Below are positions 51,214 through 59,940 of a DNA stretch of 64,000 bases, one piece after another. The stretch spans positions 3,364,001 through 3,428,000 of the forward strand of contig NZ_CP021431.1 in NCBI RefSeq assembly GCF_002158905.1, given 5' to 3'. This DNA comes from Yoonia vestfoldensis (GTDB taxonomy: Bacteria; Pseudomonadota; Alphaproteobacteria; Rhodobacterales; Rhodobacteraceae). Each line of letters starts with the position of its first letter. The first letter of the stretch is position 1. Position numbers and translations under genes: made by a program. The notes beneath the pieces were generated by a model, which was not told the DNA's origin, did no database searches, and saw only the letters and a program-made list of their open reading frames with translations.

Positions 51214-51996
51214 TCAATTCACATATGTCGAGGCGATCGAACCAATGGTCATGGCCCAGCCATCCACCAAGACGAAAAGCAAGAGTTTGAATGGCAGTGC
51301 GACCAACATCGGGCTCAGCATCATCATCCCCAAGGACATCAGGATCGACGCGATGACGAGGTCGATCACCAGAAAGGGAAGAAATAGCAAGAAACCGATC
51401 TGAAACGCGGTTTTCAGCTCGGATGTGATAAACGCTGGCAAAAGAACAGCATATGGCACGTCTTCGTTCGTGGCATAGGGCGCATCGCCGGCCATTTCGG
51501 CGAACATTGCCAATTCGGCCTCTCTGGTGTTGAGGATCAGAAAACCGCGCATGATATTTGCCGAGCTTTCAACCGCCGCGATTGCCGATAATTCCCCGGC
51601 AAGATATGGGGAAATGGCCGTCGTATAGATATCTTCGAATGTGGGCGCCATGACATAGAATGTCAGAAAAAGCGCAATAGAGATCAGGACCTGATTGGGC
51701 GGCGTTTGCTGCGTGCCCATCGCCTGTCGCAAAATCGATAGAATGATGATGATCCGCGTGAATGCGGTAATACCCAGCAAAAACGATGGCAGGATCGTCA
51801 ACACCGTCATCAATGCAAGTATTTGCAATGACAGCGAATAGGTGGTCTCGCCGTCGTCGCCGACCAGCACGTTCAATGCGGGCAGGCCGCCGCCGTCTTG
51901 TGCAAAGGCGGCTCCCAGCGGGAGGCTGCATAATACGATCATCCCGAATAGACGGGCGAAGACCGAAGTTAACCGCTTGATGCCTGCGCTATTCAT
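51214..51996 (-). CDS. fliP: Flagellar export protein FliP
   Basis: Channel subunit made with a cleaved signal peptide. The 260-aa form starting at ATG 51996 has a signal (MIVLCSLPLGAAFAQ) and the signatures ITAFTRIIIILSILRQAMGTQQTPPNQV and LPFLVIDLVIASILMSLGMMM. The start overlaps the fliO end by 8 bases; the open frame extends further upstream but that part is out of family. Confidence 0.94.
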   Translation of the reverse strand: MNSAGIKRLTSVFARLFGMIVLCSLPLGAAFAQDGGGLPALNVLVGDDGETTYSLSLQILALMTVLTILPSFLLGITAFTRIIIILSILRQAMGTQQTPPNQVLISIALFLTFYVMAPTFEDIYTTAISPYLAGELSAIAAVESSANIMRGFLILNTREAELAMFAEMAGDAPYATNEDVPYAVLLPAFITSELKTAFQIGFLLFLPFLVIDLVIASILMSLGMMMLSPMLVALPFKLLLFVLVDGWAMTIGSIASTYVN

Positions 51997-52270
51997 TCGC
52001 AGGCTTTCGTGGTGGCAGCAATAGCATCGTCGCTGCCTTGCCCGGGCCATGGACAATCGCGACGGATTGTCCGTCCAATTCGAATAACGACACTTGCGTC
52101 GTGCGATCAATACGCTGCGTTTCGCATAGTTTGATGCTGGATTCAGCGGGCAATATCCGTTGACGCAAAACGCCAGCTTTCGACACGATAATCTGGCGGG
52201 CAATCAGCAAGACCGCCAGAAACACCACCACAATCACGATGCTGGACGTATCAAAGATGGGGTTTTGCAT
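51989..52270 (-). CDS. fliO: Flagellar export protein FliO
   Basis: A 93-aa single-pass membrane protein (helix about 10-25) followed by a small domain (LCETQRIDRTTQVSLFELDGQSVAIV), the short form of FliO that helps assemble FliP. Sits between fliN and fliP as usual. Confidence 0.82.
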   Translation of the reverse strand: MQNPIFDTSSIVIVVVFLAVLLIARQIIVSKAGVLRQRILPAESSIKLCETQRIDRTTQVSLFELDGQSVAIVHGPGKAATMLLLPPRKPANE

Positions 52271-52297
52271 GATATTTCCCTTCCGCAGATCGACGGA

Positions 52298-52606
52298 TCA
52301 AATGCTTCCGACGCGGTTTTCAGGGTCGACGATATCCGAGAAACGGATGCCGAAACGTTCGCCGACCATCACGATTTCGCCCTTTGCGATCAGCGTGCCG
52401 TTTACAAGAATATCCAGCGGTTCACCGGCCAGACGGTCCAGTTCCACGACCGATCCTTCGTTAAGACGCAGCAATTCGCTGATTGAAATCTCTGTCCGGC
52501 CGACTTCGACCGACATTTCGACTTCGATGTTTTCAAGCGCGCGCAATTTATCACTCTCTGGGCCGCGGGGGTCTTTGTCCTGATTTTCCATATTTGGTTC
52601 TTCCAT
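52298..52606 (-). CDS. fliN: Flagellar motor switch protein FliN
   Basis: C-ring subunit. 102 aa with an acidic N-terminus and the SpoA domain (VEVGRTEISISELLRLNEGSVVELDR, then VMVGERFGIRFSDIV). Works with FliM and FliG in switching. An ATG at 52591 is an alternative start. Confidence 0.94.
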   Translation of the reverse strand: MEEPNMENQDKDPRGPESDKLRALENIEVEMSVEVGRTEISISELLRLNEGSVVELDRLAGEPLDILVNGTLIAKGEIVMVGERFGIRFSDIVDPENRVGSI

Positions 52607-52621
52607 CTTGTTATGCCGCGC

Positions 52622-53584
52622 CTAATCCAGCTTTTGGGTGATCGTAATTGCGCTTGTGCCAGCGACTTCACCGATATCGGCAAAGAACATTTTCTGGCCC
52701 TGCACCAGCACGCTTAATCCTTCGCGCAGTTGGATCGGGTAGACGTCACCCTTTCGCATGCTGATCAAATCCCGCAGCGAAACACGCGGCTTGCTCAGTT
52801 GCACATTGATCGGCAGGCGAACTTCGGAAACAGCCCTTTCCAGACGTTCGCGCCAGGTCATATCGTCGTCGATGACTTCGGATTGCATCCGCGAGCGCAG
52901 CTGCGCCGCAATCGGTTTCAGGGTCTGTAGCGGATAGAGGATGTCAATCCTGGCATCATCCGCCTTTGGCAATTGCACTGAAAAGCTGCAAACGATGACG
53001 ATTTCGCCCCCGTCGACAAAGGATGCGAATTGCAGATTTTCCTCGCGCGATTCATCGCTAAAGGTCAATTGCATCAAATCCTGCCAGGCTGAAAGAAGCG
53101 TCCTGTTCAACCCGTCGGTAATGATCTCGATCACGCGCGTTTCGGTCGCGGTGAATTCGGCCCTTGGCTGATATTTCAACCCAAGATCCCCGCCATAATA
53201 AGCATTGATCAATGCCGAGATGAAACCGGGCTGGATCACCATCATCTTGCTGCCGCGCAATTCGTCGATGCGCGACGTTGTCAAACTCATCAACGCAGGG
53301 GCATTGTCGCAATATTCGTCAAATGTTTTGACCTCGGGCATCAGCGCCGTGATGCGCGGCTGCACGCGCAGCATCGGCTGGAAAACGCTGCGGGCCAATC
53401 GTGCAAATCGTTCATTGATGACGCGCAGGGCATAATAATCCCCAAGCAAGGACAAATCGTCAGAGCCAAATACAAAATCACGGATATTCTTGGACGCGGA
53501 TACGTCGGCTTTGGCCTTGGCACTGGTGTCGACGCTACTGATCAGCGCGTCGACTTCATCCTGTGTGAGTTTCTTGGAGGACAT
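52622..53584 (-). CDS. fliM: Flagellar motor switch protein FliM
   Basis: C-ring protein that receives CheY-P. The 320-aa protein has the N-terminal CheY-binding peptide LTQDEVDALISS (5-16), the CheC-like middle with FARLARSVFQPMLRVQP near 75, and the C-terminal SpoA domain (LPINVQLSKPRVSLRDLI). The intact N-terminal peptide indicates chemotactic control. Confidence 0.95.
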   Translation of the reverse strand: MSSKKLTQDEVDALISSVDTSAKAKADVSASKNIRDFVFGSDDLSLLGDYYALRVINERFARLARSVFQPMLRVQPRITALMPEVKTFDEYCDNAPALMSLTTSRIDELRGSKMMVIQPGFISALINAYYGGDLGLKYQPRAEFTATETRVIEIITDGLNRTLLSAWQDLMQLTFSDESREENLQFASFVDGGEIVIVCSFSVQLPKADDARIDILYPLQTLKPIAAQLRSRMQSEVIDDDMTWRERLERAVSEVRLPINVQLSKPRVSLRDLISMRKGDVYPIQLREGLSVLVQGQKMFFADIGEVAGTSAITITQKLD

Positions 53585-53598
53585 TTAAATTTCTGCGC

Positions 53599-54186
53599 CT
53601 ATTGCATCACGAATGAAGTCAGCAAAACGCCTTCCACACCGCCAAAGCCTTCGAGCTCTTCCAAAGTGGCATTAATCGCCTCTTTCAAATCCTCCGCCAA
53701 GATGCTGCGGGCTTCTCGGCCGACGACATCGGTCTCGGTATAATCGCTGAGCGTGGCAAGAATGGCAGCTCTGACCGCAGGCAGGTTGGATTCGACATTT
53801 TGCAGAATGGCCTGATCATATCGGGTCGATAACCCGATGCCGATTTGCAAAAACCGGCGCGAATCTTTGAGGTTTGTCGTCAATGTCCCCGGCAGCTCGT
53901 AGTAAAGTGTTTCGAAGACTTCGCTTTTGATGCTGTCTTTAGAAACTTGCTGCGGGGGGCCATCACCGGCGGCCTCTTCGGTTTCCACCTCGGCGATCTC
54001 AGCAGCAGGGGCCCTGTTTCTTTCGATGATTTCGGCGGCAATTTGTTCCGGAGAATTGCTCGCAGTGCCAAACAGGACATAACCCACGCCCAGACCGGCG
54101 CCCATCATGACCAAGCCAAGCACAGCGAATATCAGTATCTTAACAATACCGGATTTTTTCTTTTTTGGCTCTTCTTCTTCAGACAT
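53599..54186 (-). CDS. fliL: Flagellar basal body protein FliL
   Basis: Stator-associated ring protein. 195 aa: Lys-rich cytoplasmic tail, one transmembrane helix (about 14-37), linker rich in Glu/Ala, and the periplasmic stomatin-like domain ending LTSFVMQ. Position between fliK and fliM is standard. Confidence 0.9.
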   Translation of the reverse strand: MSEEEEPKKKKSGIVKILIFAVLGLVMMGAGLGVGYVLFGTASNSPEQIAAEIIERNRAPAAEIAEVETEEAAGDGPPQQVSKDSIKSEVFETLYYELPGTLTTNLKDSRRFLQIGIGLSTRYDQAILQNVESNLPAVRAAILATLSDYTETDVVGREARSILAEDLKEAINATLEELEGFGGVEGVLLTSFVMQ

Positions 54187-54208
54187 CTCTGCGTCTCCGT
54201 CGGGTCAT

Positions 54209-56155
54209 TTATAATAAGATGTTGATGCGCGACAGATTATCCGCGCGCGCCATATCATCGCCATTTTCCACTGTATCAATAGCCAATTCCGATAAGGCCG
54301 GCTGGTCGGTGGGGCCGTCTTTCTGGCCACTTTCGCCGCCATTATTTCCGGTGCTTGCGGAATATGTCCCCAAGGTCAGGCCCGCGCTGTCAAAGGCCGA
54401 GGAAAGCTGATCCTGCACATCGCGGAGCATCGCGGCGGTGGCCGGCACATCCGCGACGATCCGCAGGTCGGTGCCGCGTTTGCCCTCGCTCAGCTTGAGC
54501 GTGATTTGCCCCAGATGCGCTGGCAGGATCTTGATGGTCAGCGCCCCGCCTGCCTGCGCGGCATTTATCGCGCGATTGACCAGAATTTTGGTCCAGCCTT
54601 GCTGGCGGACATCCAAAGCCGCCTCGATCTGCCCTTGCAGAGACGCAGCCGCCTGCCCGCCGACGCCGGACCCGGCCTGCCCATTGCCATTTTGCGATGC
54701 AGTCCCCGCCCCGCCACTGGCGTTATCGATCTGGGTCATGGTCGGCAGCACTGGATCAGCACCAAGGGTCGGTGGCACGGGCGGCCGCGACATATGTTGC
54801 GTGGCAATCACTGATGCCTCTGCGGTCAATGGCGCGGTCTTTGGCACCGCCATGCCCGTGACGGCCTGATCGGGCGCAATCGCGGGCATCATATCATTCT
54901 GGGCGCGGGCTTTCGCAATCCCAATCTGGGGCGCAGCGCCGGTGCCGGGCAGCATGGCCGCGCGCGCGTTCAGCAAATCCTCTGACCCATCTGCGGCCAC
55001 TGTCGGCGATGGCGCGGTTTGCAGGGTCAGGACATCCGCAGGCTGTTGGGTTGGCGTGATCTGAACTGCGGTCTCGGCCATGGGGGCGCGGGCGGCCCCG
55101 GCAAATGGGTCCGGCCCCGCAACCGCCGCTGGCAAACCGGCCTGCACTGGCGGTAACGCTGACAAGGTCGCTGGCGATTGGTCTGCAGCGGTCAGCGCGA
55201 CAGGCGATTGTTGCGGATCTGCGCCCTGCTGCGCCAATGTCAAAAGGCTGACCATCGTGCCGGGGACCGCGTCCATTTTCACCGCCGCGACCAAGGGCGG
55301 GGTCACGCGGTCACCCTGCAACGCCAAACTGCCCGGTTGCAGCAGGATCACAGGGCGTTCAGCCGCCATCTCAGGATTTGACAGCGCGTCCAATCCCAGA
55401 CCCGCATCCGGCCCAGCAAGCGGAGAGGTCATTTGGTCAACTGTCAGCTTCCAGCCATCAGGCGTCATTTTTTTGACGCTATCGGCGACAGCCCCATCCG
55501 CCGTGGCCTGCGCAGACATGGGTCCAGCAGCCAGAACCGGCAAGATCATGCCTTCAAATCCGGGATCGCTGGCCGTTACCAAGGCTGCATCATCCTGCGG
55601 CACCACGGCCACCAAAGCCGCGCGCGCAAGGCCGATGTCGCCATGCGGCAGATCCAAAGGCACCCCAACCAGAACAACGGGCTGCAATGCGGTGGATTGA
55701 TCGGCCATGATATCGGGATCGACGGGCAAGATCTGGATCTGGGTGATCTGCGTCACATCCCAGAAATCAGCGGGCTGATCGCCAAGGACGACCCCATCCA
55801 TATCCGCAACAGGCAGGTCATCGCCCGCCGCCACAGCCGCCACAGGATCAAGTCCCGCCTTCGCGGACCCGACAGAGGCCGCCATCGCCAATAAAAACAA
55901 TGCGCCGTCTTGGGCATTGGCGGGCTGATCCGGCCCAGCGGCACCTTGGGGCGTTGGCAGCTGTTCCAGTGCTTGATCTGGCATATCCATCTGGGACAGG
56001 ATCGGCGTTGCGCCCTTTTCCAAGCTGGTCATCAGCTGCACGAAAGAATGCTCTACCGCGCTGACGCTGGCCTTGGTGGACTCGAGACCGGTCTTGGCCA
56101 GCCAATCTGTTGCACCAGCAACACCAATGTCGTTGGTGTTCAACAAAGCTATCAT
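54209..56155 (-). CDS. fliK: Flagellar hook-length control protein FliK
   Basis: Exported ruler that measures the hook and switches FlhB. The 648-aa protein has a long Pro/Ala/Asp-rich low-complexity ruler region (about 60-490) and the C-terminal switch domain with ALTIKILPAHLGQITLKLSEG near 540. Longer than the enteric protein (about 400 aa), which may reflect hook length or loose spacing in the ruler region. Confidence 0.88.
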   Translation of the reverse strand: MIALLNTNDIGVAGATDWLAKTGLESTKASVSAVEHSFVQLMTSLEKGATPILSQMDMPDQALEQLPTPQGAAGPDQPANAQDGALFLLAMAASVGSAKAGLDPVAAVAAGDDLPVADMDGVVLGDQPADFWDVTQITQIQILPVDPDIMADQSTALQPVVLVGVPLDLPHGDIGLARAALVAVVPQDDAALVTASDPGFEGMILPVLAAGPMSAQATADGAVADSVKKMTPDGWKLTVDQMTSPLAGPDAGLGLDALSNPEMAAERPVILLQPGSLALQGDRVTPPLVAAVKMDAVPGTMVSLLTLAQQGADPQQSPVALTAADQSPATLSALPPVQAGLPAAVAGPDPFAGAARAPMAETAVQITPTQQPADVLTLQTAPSPTVAADGSEDLLNARAAMLPGTGAAPQIGIAKARAQNDMMPAIAPDQAVTGMAVPKTAPLTAEASVIATQHMSRPPVPPTLGADPVLPTMTQIDNASGGAGTASQNGNGQAGSGVGGQAAASLQGQIEAALDVRQQGWTKILVNRAINAAQAGGALTIKILPAHLGQITLKLSEGKRGTDLRIVADVPATAAMLRDVQDQLSSAFDSAGLTLGTYSASTGNNGGESGQKDGPTDQPALSELAIDTVENGDDMARADNLSRINILL

Positions 56156-56244
56156 CCAACCAACCCATTCCAGAACCTGCCGGTTGTCTTTGCAAGCGCA
56201 ATGCCAAGCGGGGTGTTGCCCGGCGTAAATCGCTGATTTCGCTT

Positions 56245-56664
56245 TCAGACCTGCCGTGTCGTGCGGATAAAATCCTGCGCTGCGGCCGATTGCGCCTCGC
56301 GCTCTTCGCTGGCCTGACGCGCGACCTCGTCAGCCTTGTTGGTCACGACCCGTTTCTTATGGCTCATCCGGTTGATCGCGGCGGTCAGATCACGCAGTTC
56401 GATTTGCAGAAATTCCAGCTTGTTGCGCAAGATCAGGCCTTCATCGACCAGCTGCAATTCATACCAGCGATCACTTTCCAACTGACGCGGATCAAGATCG
56501 CCGTGCTGCCTGCTTTTGGCCTGCAGATCGGTGATCCGCGCAATCAGATCAGTCAATTGGCTGATCTCATCCTGCAGAGCCTGCTGGCGTTTGATCAAGG
56601 CTGGCATGCCTGCATGGGCCTTGAGCGCCATATTCCGCAGCATTTTCGCCTTGCGTTCACCCAT
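56245..56664 (-). CDS. fliJ: Flagellar export chaperone FliJ
   Basis: A 139-aa coiled-coil protein in the FliJ position after fliI; FliJ inserts into the FliI ring and links it to FlhA. Heptad-rich helices cover most of its length. Sequence is variable in this family, so synteny weighs heavily. It starts 2 bases after the fliI stop. Confidence 0.75.
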   Translation of the reverse strand: MGERKAKMLRNMALKAHAGMPALIKRQQALQDEISQLTDLIARITDLQAKSRQHGDLDPRQLESDRWYELQLVDEGLILRNKLEFLQIELRDLTAAINRMSHKKRVVTNKADEVARQASEEREAQSAAAQDFIRTTRQV

Positions 56665-56666
56665 GG

Positions 56667-58001
56667 CTATTGGCCGACAATCGCGGCCAGCTGGCCCGAG
56701 GCTTTGCTCAGCTCGGCCTGTTCGTCAGGGCTTTGGCTGATGTAATCCACCAGTTTCGGCCAAAGCGAGACCGCCTGATCCAGATCCGTATCCTGCCCAG
56801 AGACATAGCCGCCCATCAGCATCAAATCTCTGTTTTCATTATACAAGGACACTAGCTTTTTGAATTTTCGTGCGGCTTTTTGTTGGGCGGGCGGAACGAT
56901 GTCATTCATCACCCGACTGATCGAGGCCGGGATATCAATGGCCGGATAAACACCCAGCTGCGCGATGGACCGGCTCAGGACGATATGCCCGTCAAGGATC
57001 GCGCGGGCCGTATCGACCACCGGATCATTGCTGTCATCACCATCGGCCAAAACAGTATAGATCCCGGTGATCGAACCCGCATTGGGGCCGATACCCATAC
57101 CGGCGCGTTCAATCAGGTTCGGGATCATCGAGATGACAGAAGCCGGATAGCCTTTCGAGGTCGGCGCCTCGCCGAGCGCAAGCCCGATTTCGCGCTGCGC
57201 ATGGGCGACACGGGTCAGCGAATCCATGATCAGCAAGACATTCTTGCCTTGGTCTCTGAAATGTTCGGCCAATGCGGTGGCCCGCCGCGCGCCCCTGATC
57301 CGCAAAAGCGGGGACCGGTCGGCAGGCACGGCAATAATGCTGACCTTATCCTTTGTCGCGGGCTGCATGATGGCGCGCACCATTTCGCCGACTTCGCGGG
57401 CGCGCTCGCCGATCAGCCCGATCACCACCACATCGGCCGATGTATATCGCGCCATCATCCCCAAGAGCACCGATTTGCCGACACCAGACCCTGCAATGAT
57501 CCCAATGCGTTGCCCGCATCCGATCGTCAAAAGGCCGTTGACCGCGCGCACGCCCACATCCAGCGGGCCGGGTATCTGTCGTCTGGCCAGCGGATTAACA
57601 AGCGTGCCGTTCAGCGGGGCCTGTGCCGACACCTGCGGCCTGGGCGCATTGTCCAAAGGCCAGCCCAGCCCGTCCACGACACGGCCAAGATAGCTGTCAC
57701 CGACATCGACCATTGTGCCTTCGTCGATCAGGGCAACGCGCGCACCGGCCTGAACCGCGGCCCCCGATTGGTAAAGCACCAGCTTGTTGCGCCCCTCGTT
57801 AAAGCCGATCACCTCACCCAGCACCGCTTGACCATCGGTTGTCTGCACCGAACAGACCGAACCGACACAGACCGGAAAGCCGTCACATTCCAGCAGCAAC
57901 CCATCGTAACGGGACACCCGCCCGCTGAGCATCGGCCCCTGCGTCGCGCCGCCGCGATCCTGTTTCAGCGGGCGCGTGATCTGGTCGGTAAAGTTCAGCA
58001 T
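56667..58001 (-). CDS. fliI: Flagellum-specific ATPase FliI
   Basis: Export ATPase related to the F1 beta subunit. The 444-aa protein has Walker A GSGVGKS near 170, Walker B VLLIMDSLTR near 254 and the conserved GYPASVISMIPNLIERAG near 300. Its start overlaps the end of fliH. Confidence 0.96.
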   Translation of the reverse strand: MLNFTDQITRPLKQDRGGATQGPMLSGRVSRYDGLLLECDGFPVCVGSVCSVQTTDGQAVLGEVIGFNEGRNKLVLYQSGAAVQAGARVALIDEGTMVDVGDSYLGRVVDGLGWPLDNAPRPQVSAQAPLNGTLVNPLARRQIPGPLDVGVRAVNGLLTIGCGQRIGIIAGSGVGKSVLLGMMARYTSADVVVIGLIGERAREVGEMVRAIMQPATKDKVSIIAVPADRSPLLRIRGARRATALAEHFRDQGKNVLLIMDSLTRVAHAQREIGLALGEAPTSKGYPASVISMIPNLIERAGMGIGPNAGSITGIYTVLADGDDSNDPVVDTARAILDGHIVLSRSIAQLGVYPAIDIPASISRVMNDIVPPAQQKAARKFKKLVSLYNENRDLMLMGGYVSGQDTDLDQAVSLWPKLVDYISQSPDEQAELSKASGQLAAIVGQ

Positions 58002-58885
58002 CAGGCCAGCTCTGCCCCCGTTTTGCGCAGCAAAGAGGTTGCCCGGTCGCGCAACAGATCCGACACCTCGGCCCCACCCACCCGCAGCCTTGCATCGCCG
58101 CGCTGCAATGTCGGATCGCCCCGCAGATAGATCAACGGCGGGTTCGGATGGGTATCAAGGCATTTTTGCAAAAGCGGGATATCATCGGGGCAGACAAAGA
58201 CTTCGCGCGTGCCCAGAAGATGCGCCAGATTGTCCAACAGCGTATCCAACCGCACCAAAAGCGGCTCTGGCATATCGGTCAGGGCCTGGCCGATGCGTTC
58301 CGATGCCAGGGTCAGAACGGCCTCTTCGATACTGCGGGCGACGACATCCATATCAAAGACCTGTTCGGACCCCAAAGAAACCGTCAGCTGCTGCAACTGG
58401 GTGAATTGCTCCTCCAAGGCGACCTCGCGTTCGCCCTGCGTGATGGCTTTGCCAGCGGACAGGCCCTCGGCATAGGCATCATCGCGGATGCGCTGCAACA
58501 TGGCCTCATCGACCGGTGGCGCGGGCGGATGATGCGGCTCTGGCACGGCCTCGGCAGGCTGCGGCACAGCCTCGGGCAGCGGAGGTGGTCCTTCTTGTGG
58601 CGGCGCCGGAGGGGGCGATAGCGTCTCTTCGGGGATGGCTGCACCCGGCTCTGCCGGCAGGGCGGGTGCGGACTCCTCCGCCTGTATCAGGTCGGTTTCC
58701 AACGAAATCTTGACCGCAATCTCGGCCCATGACAGCCGCCTGAAGGTCTGGTCAGCCTGCCGCGAGGCGGTATCGACCAAGGCAAAGGCGGGGTCTTTGG
58801 TCTTTGCAAGCAGATCCGCCAGATCCAGCTGCTGCGGATCGCGCGCCGGATCGCTGGCTTTCATGGGGAATAACCGGCCCTTCAT
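58001..58885 (-). CDS. fliH: Flagellar assembly protein FliH
   Basis: Regulator of FliI. The 294-aa protein has a Pro-rich N-terminal segment (PPPAPPQEGPPPLPEAVP near 90) and the C-terminal FliH domain (AVLTLASERIGQALTDMPE ... LRVGGAEVSDLL). Start ATG 58885 overlaps the fliG stop as TGATG; ATG 58864 is a possible later start. Confidence 0.82.
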   Translation of the reverse strand: MKGRLFPMKASDPARDPQQLDLADLLAKTKDPAFALVDTASRQADQTFRRLSWAEIAVKISLETDLIQAEESAPALPAEPGAAIPEETLSPPPAPPQEGPPPLPEAVPQPAEAVPEPHHPPAPPVDEAMLQRIRDDAYAEGLSAGKAITQGEREVALEEQFTQLQQLTVSLGSEQVFDMDVVARSIEEAVLTLASERIGQALTDMPEPLLVRLDTLLDNLAHLLGTREVFVCPDDIPLLQKCLDTHPNPPLIYLRGDPTLQRGDARLRVGGAEVSDLLRDRATSLLRKTGAELA

Positions 58886-59928
58886 CAGACCATTTCATCC
58901 CCGCCGCGGCCGGCAAGCACGATGGTGCCTTCGTCGGACATTTTGCGCGCCACTTCGATGATCTGTTTCTGGGCGGTTTGCACTTCGGTCAAACGCACGG
59001 GACCAAGCACTTCCATTTCGTCTTTGATATTGGCCGCCGCGCGCGACGACATGCAGCCGAACAATTTCTCTTGCAGTTCTTCGGTCGCACCTTTGAGCGC
59101 CATGATCAGATCTTCGGTTTCCACCGACCGCAGCAGGGTCTGCAAGGACCGATCATCCGACATGCCAAGGTTATCGAAGGTGAACATATTGTCCTGAATC
59201 GCCTGCATCAGATCCTTGTCGTTGCGTCTGATCGCACCAAGGATACGCTTTTCCATATTCGCTTTGGTAAAGTTCATGATCTTGGCAGCCGCTTTCACGC
59301 CGCCAACCTTGGTCGAGCGCAGGCTTGTATTTGCCTTGAATTTCATCTGCATCACCAGCTCCAGCTCGCGCAGGGCCTCTGGATCGACGGTTTCAAGAGT
59401 CGCGATACGCTGGACGATTTCCGGCTGCAAATCTTCTGGCAGCAGGTTCAGCACGTCAGACGCCTGACTGTAATCGAGATAGGACACGATCAGCGCGATG
59501 ATTTGCGGATGTTCATCTTGCAACAATTCCGCGATGGACCGGCCATCCATCCAGTCGAGGATCTCGATCGGTCTTTCGCTGCTGGCGGGGGTGATGCGGC
59601 TTAGAACGGATTGCGCCTTATCTTCACCCAAAGCACGGTTCAGAACGTTGCGGATGTAATTGCCCGCGCCCAGCCCAAGGCTGGTCTGTCGCTTGATGAT
59701 GGCAAGAAACTCGTCCAGCACGGCATTGACGGTTTCCTGATCCGTATTGCGCACAGAATACATCGCGCCACCAAGATGCTGGACTTCTTTCGGCGACAGG
59801 TTCTTGAGAATTTCCGCAGCCTCTTCTTCGCCCAAAAGCATCATCAGGATCGCGGATTTTTGCGTTCCGGTCAGGCGTTCGGTAATTTCCGTCGCGGTCA
59901 GTTCAGGTGTTGCTGCGCCATCCATCAT
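58885..59928 (-). CDS. fliG: Flagellar motor switch protein FliG
   Basis: Rotor protein that contacts the stator and the MS ring. The 347-aa protein has the three FliG domains: N-terminal ILMMLLGEEEAAEILKNLSP, middle with EHPQIIALIVSYLDYSQASDVL near 137, and the C-terminal charged torque helix (RSVETEDLIMALKGATEELQEKLF). Confidence 0.96.
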   Translation of the reverse strand: MMDGAATPELTATEITERLTGTQKSAILMMLLGEEEAAEILKNLSPKEVQHLGGAMYSVRNTDQETVNAVLDEFLAIIKRQTSLGLGAGNYIRNVLNRALGEDKAQSVLSRITPASSERPIEILDWMDGRSIAELLQDEHPQIIALIVSYLDYSQASDVLNLLPEDLQPEIVQRIATLETVDPEALRELELVMQMKFKANTSLRSTKVGGVKAAAKIMNFTKANMEKRILGAIRRNDKDLMQAIQDNMFTFDNLGMSDDRSLQTLLRSVETEDLIMALKGATEELQEKLFGCMSSRAAANIKDEMEVLGPVRLTEVQTAQKQIIEVARKMSDEGTIVLAGRGGDEMV

Positions 59929-59940
59929 ATGTCCCCCCGG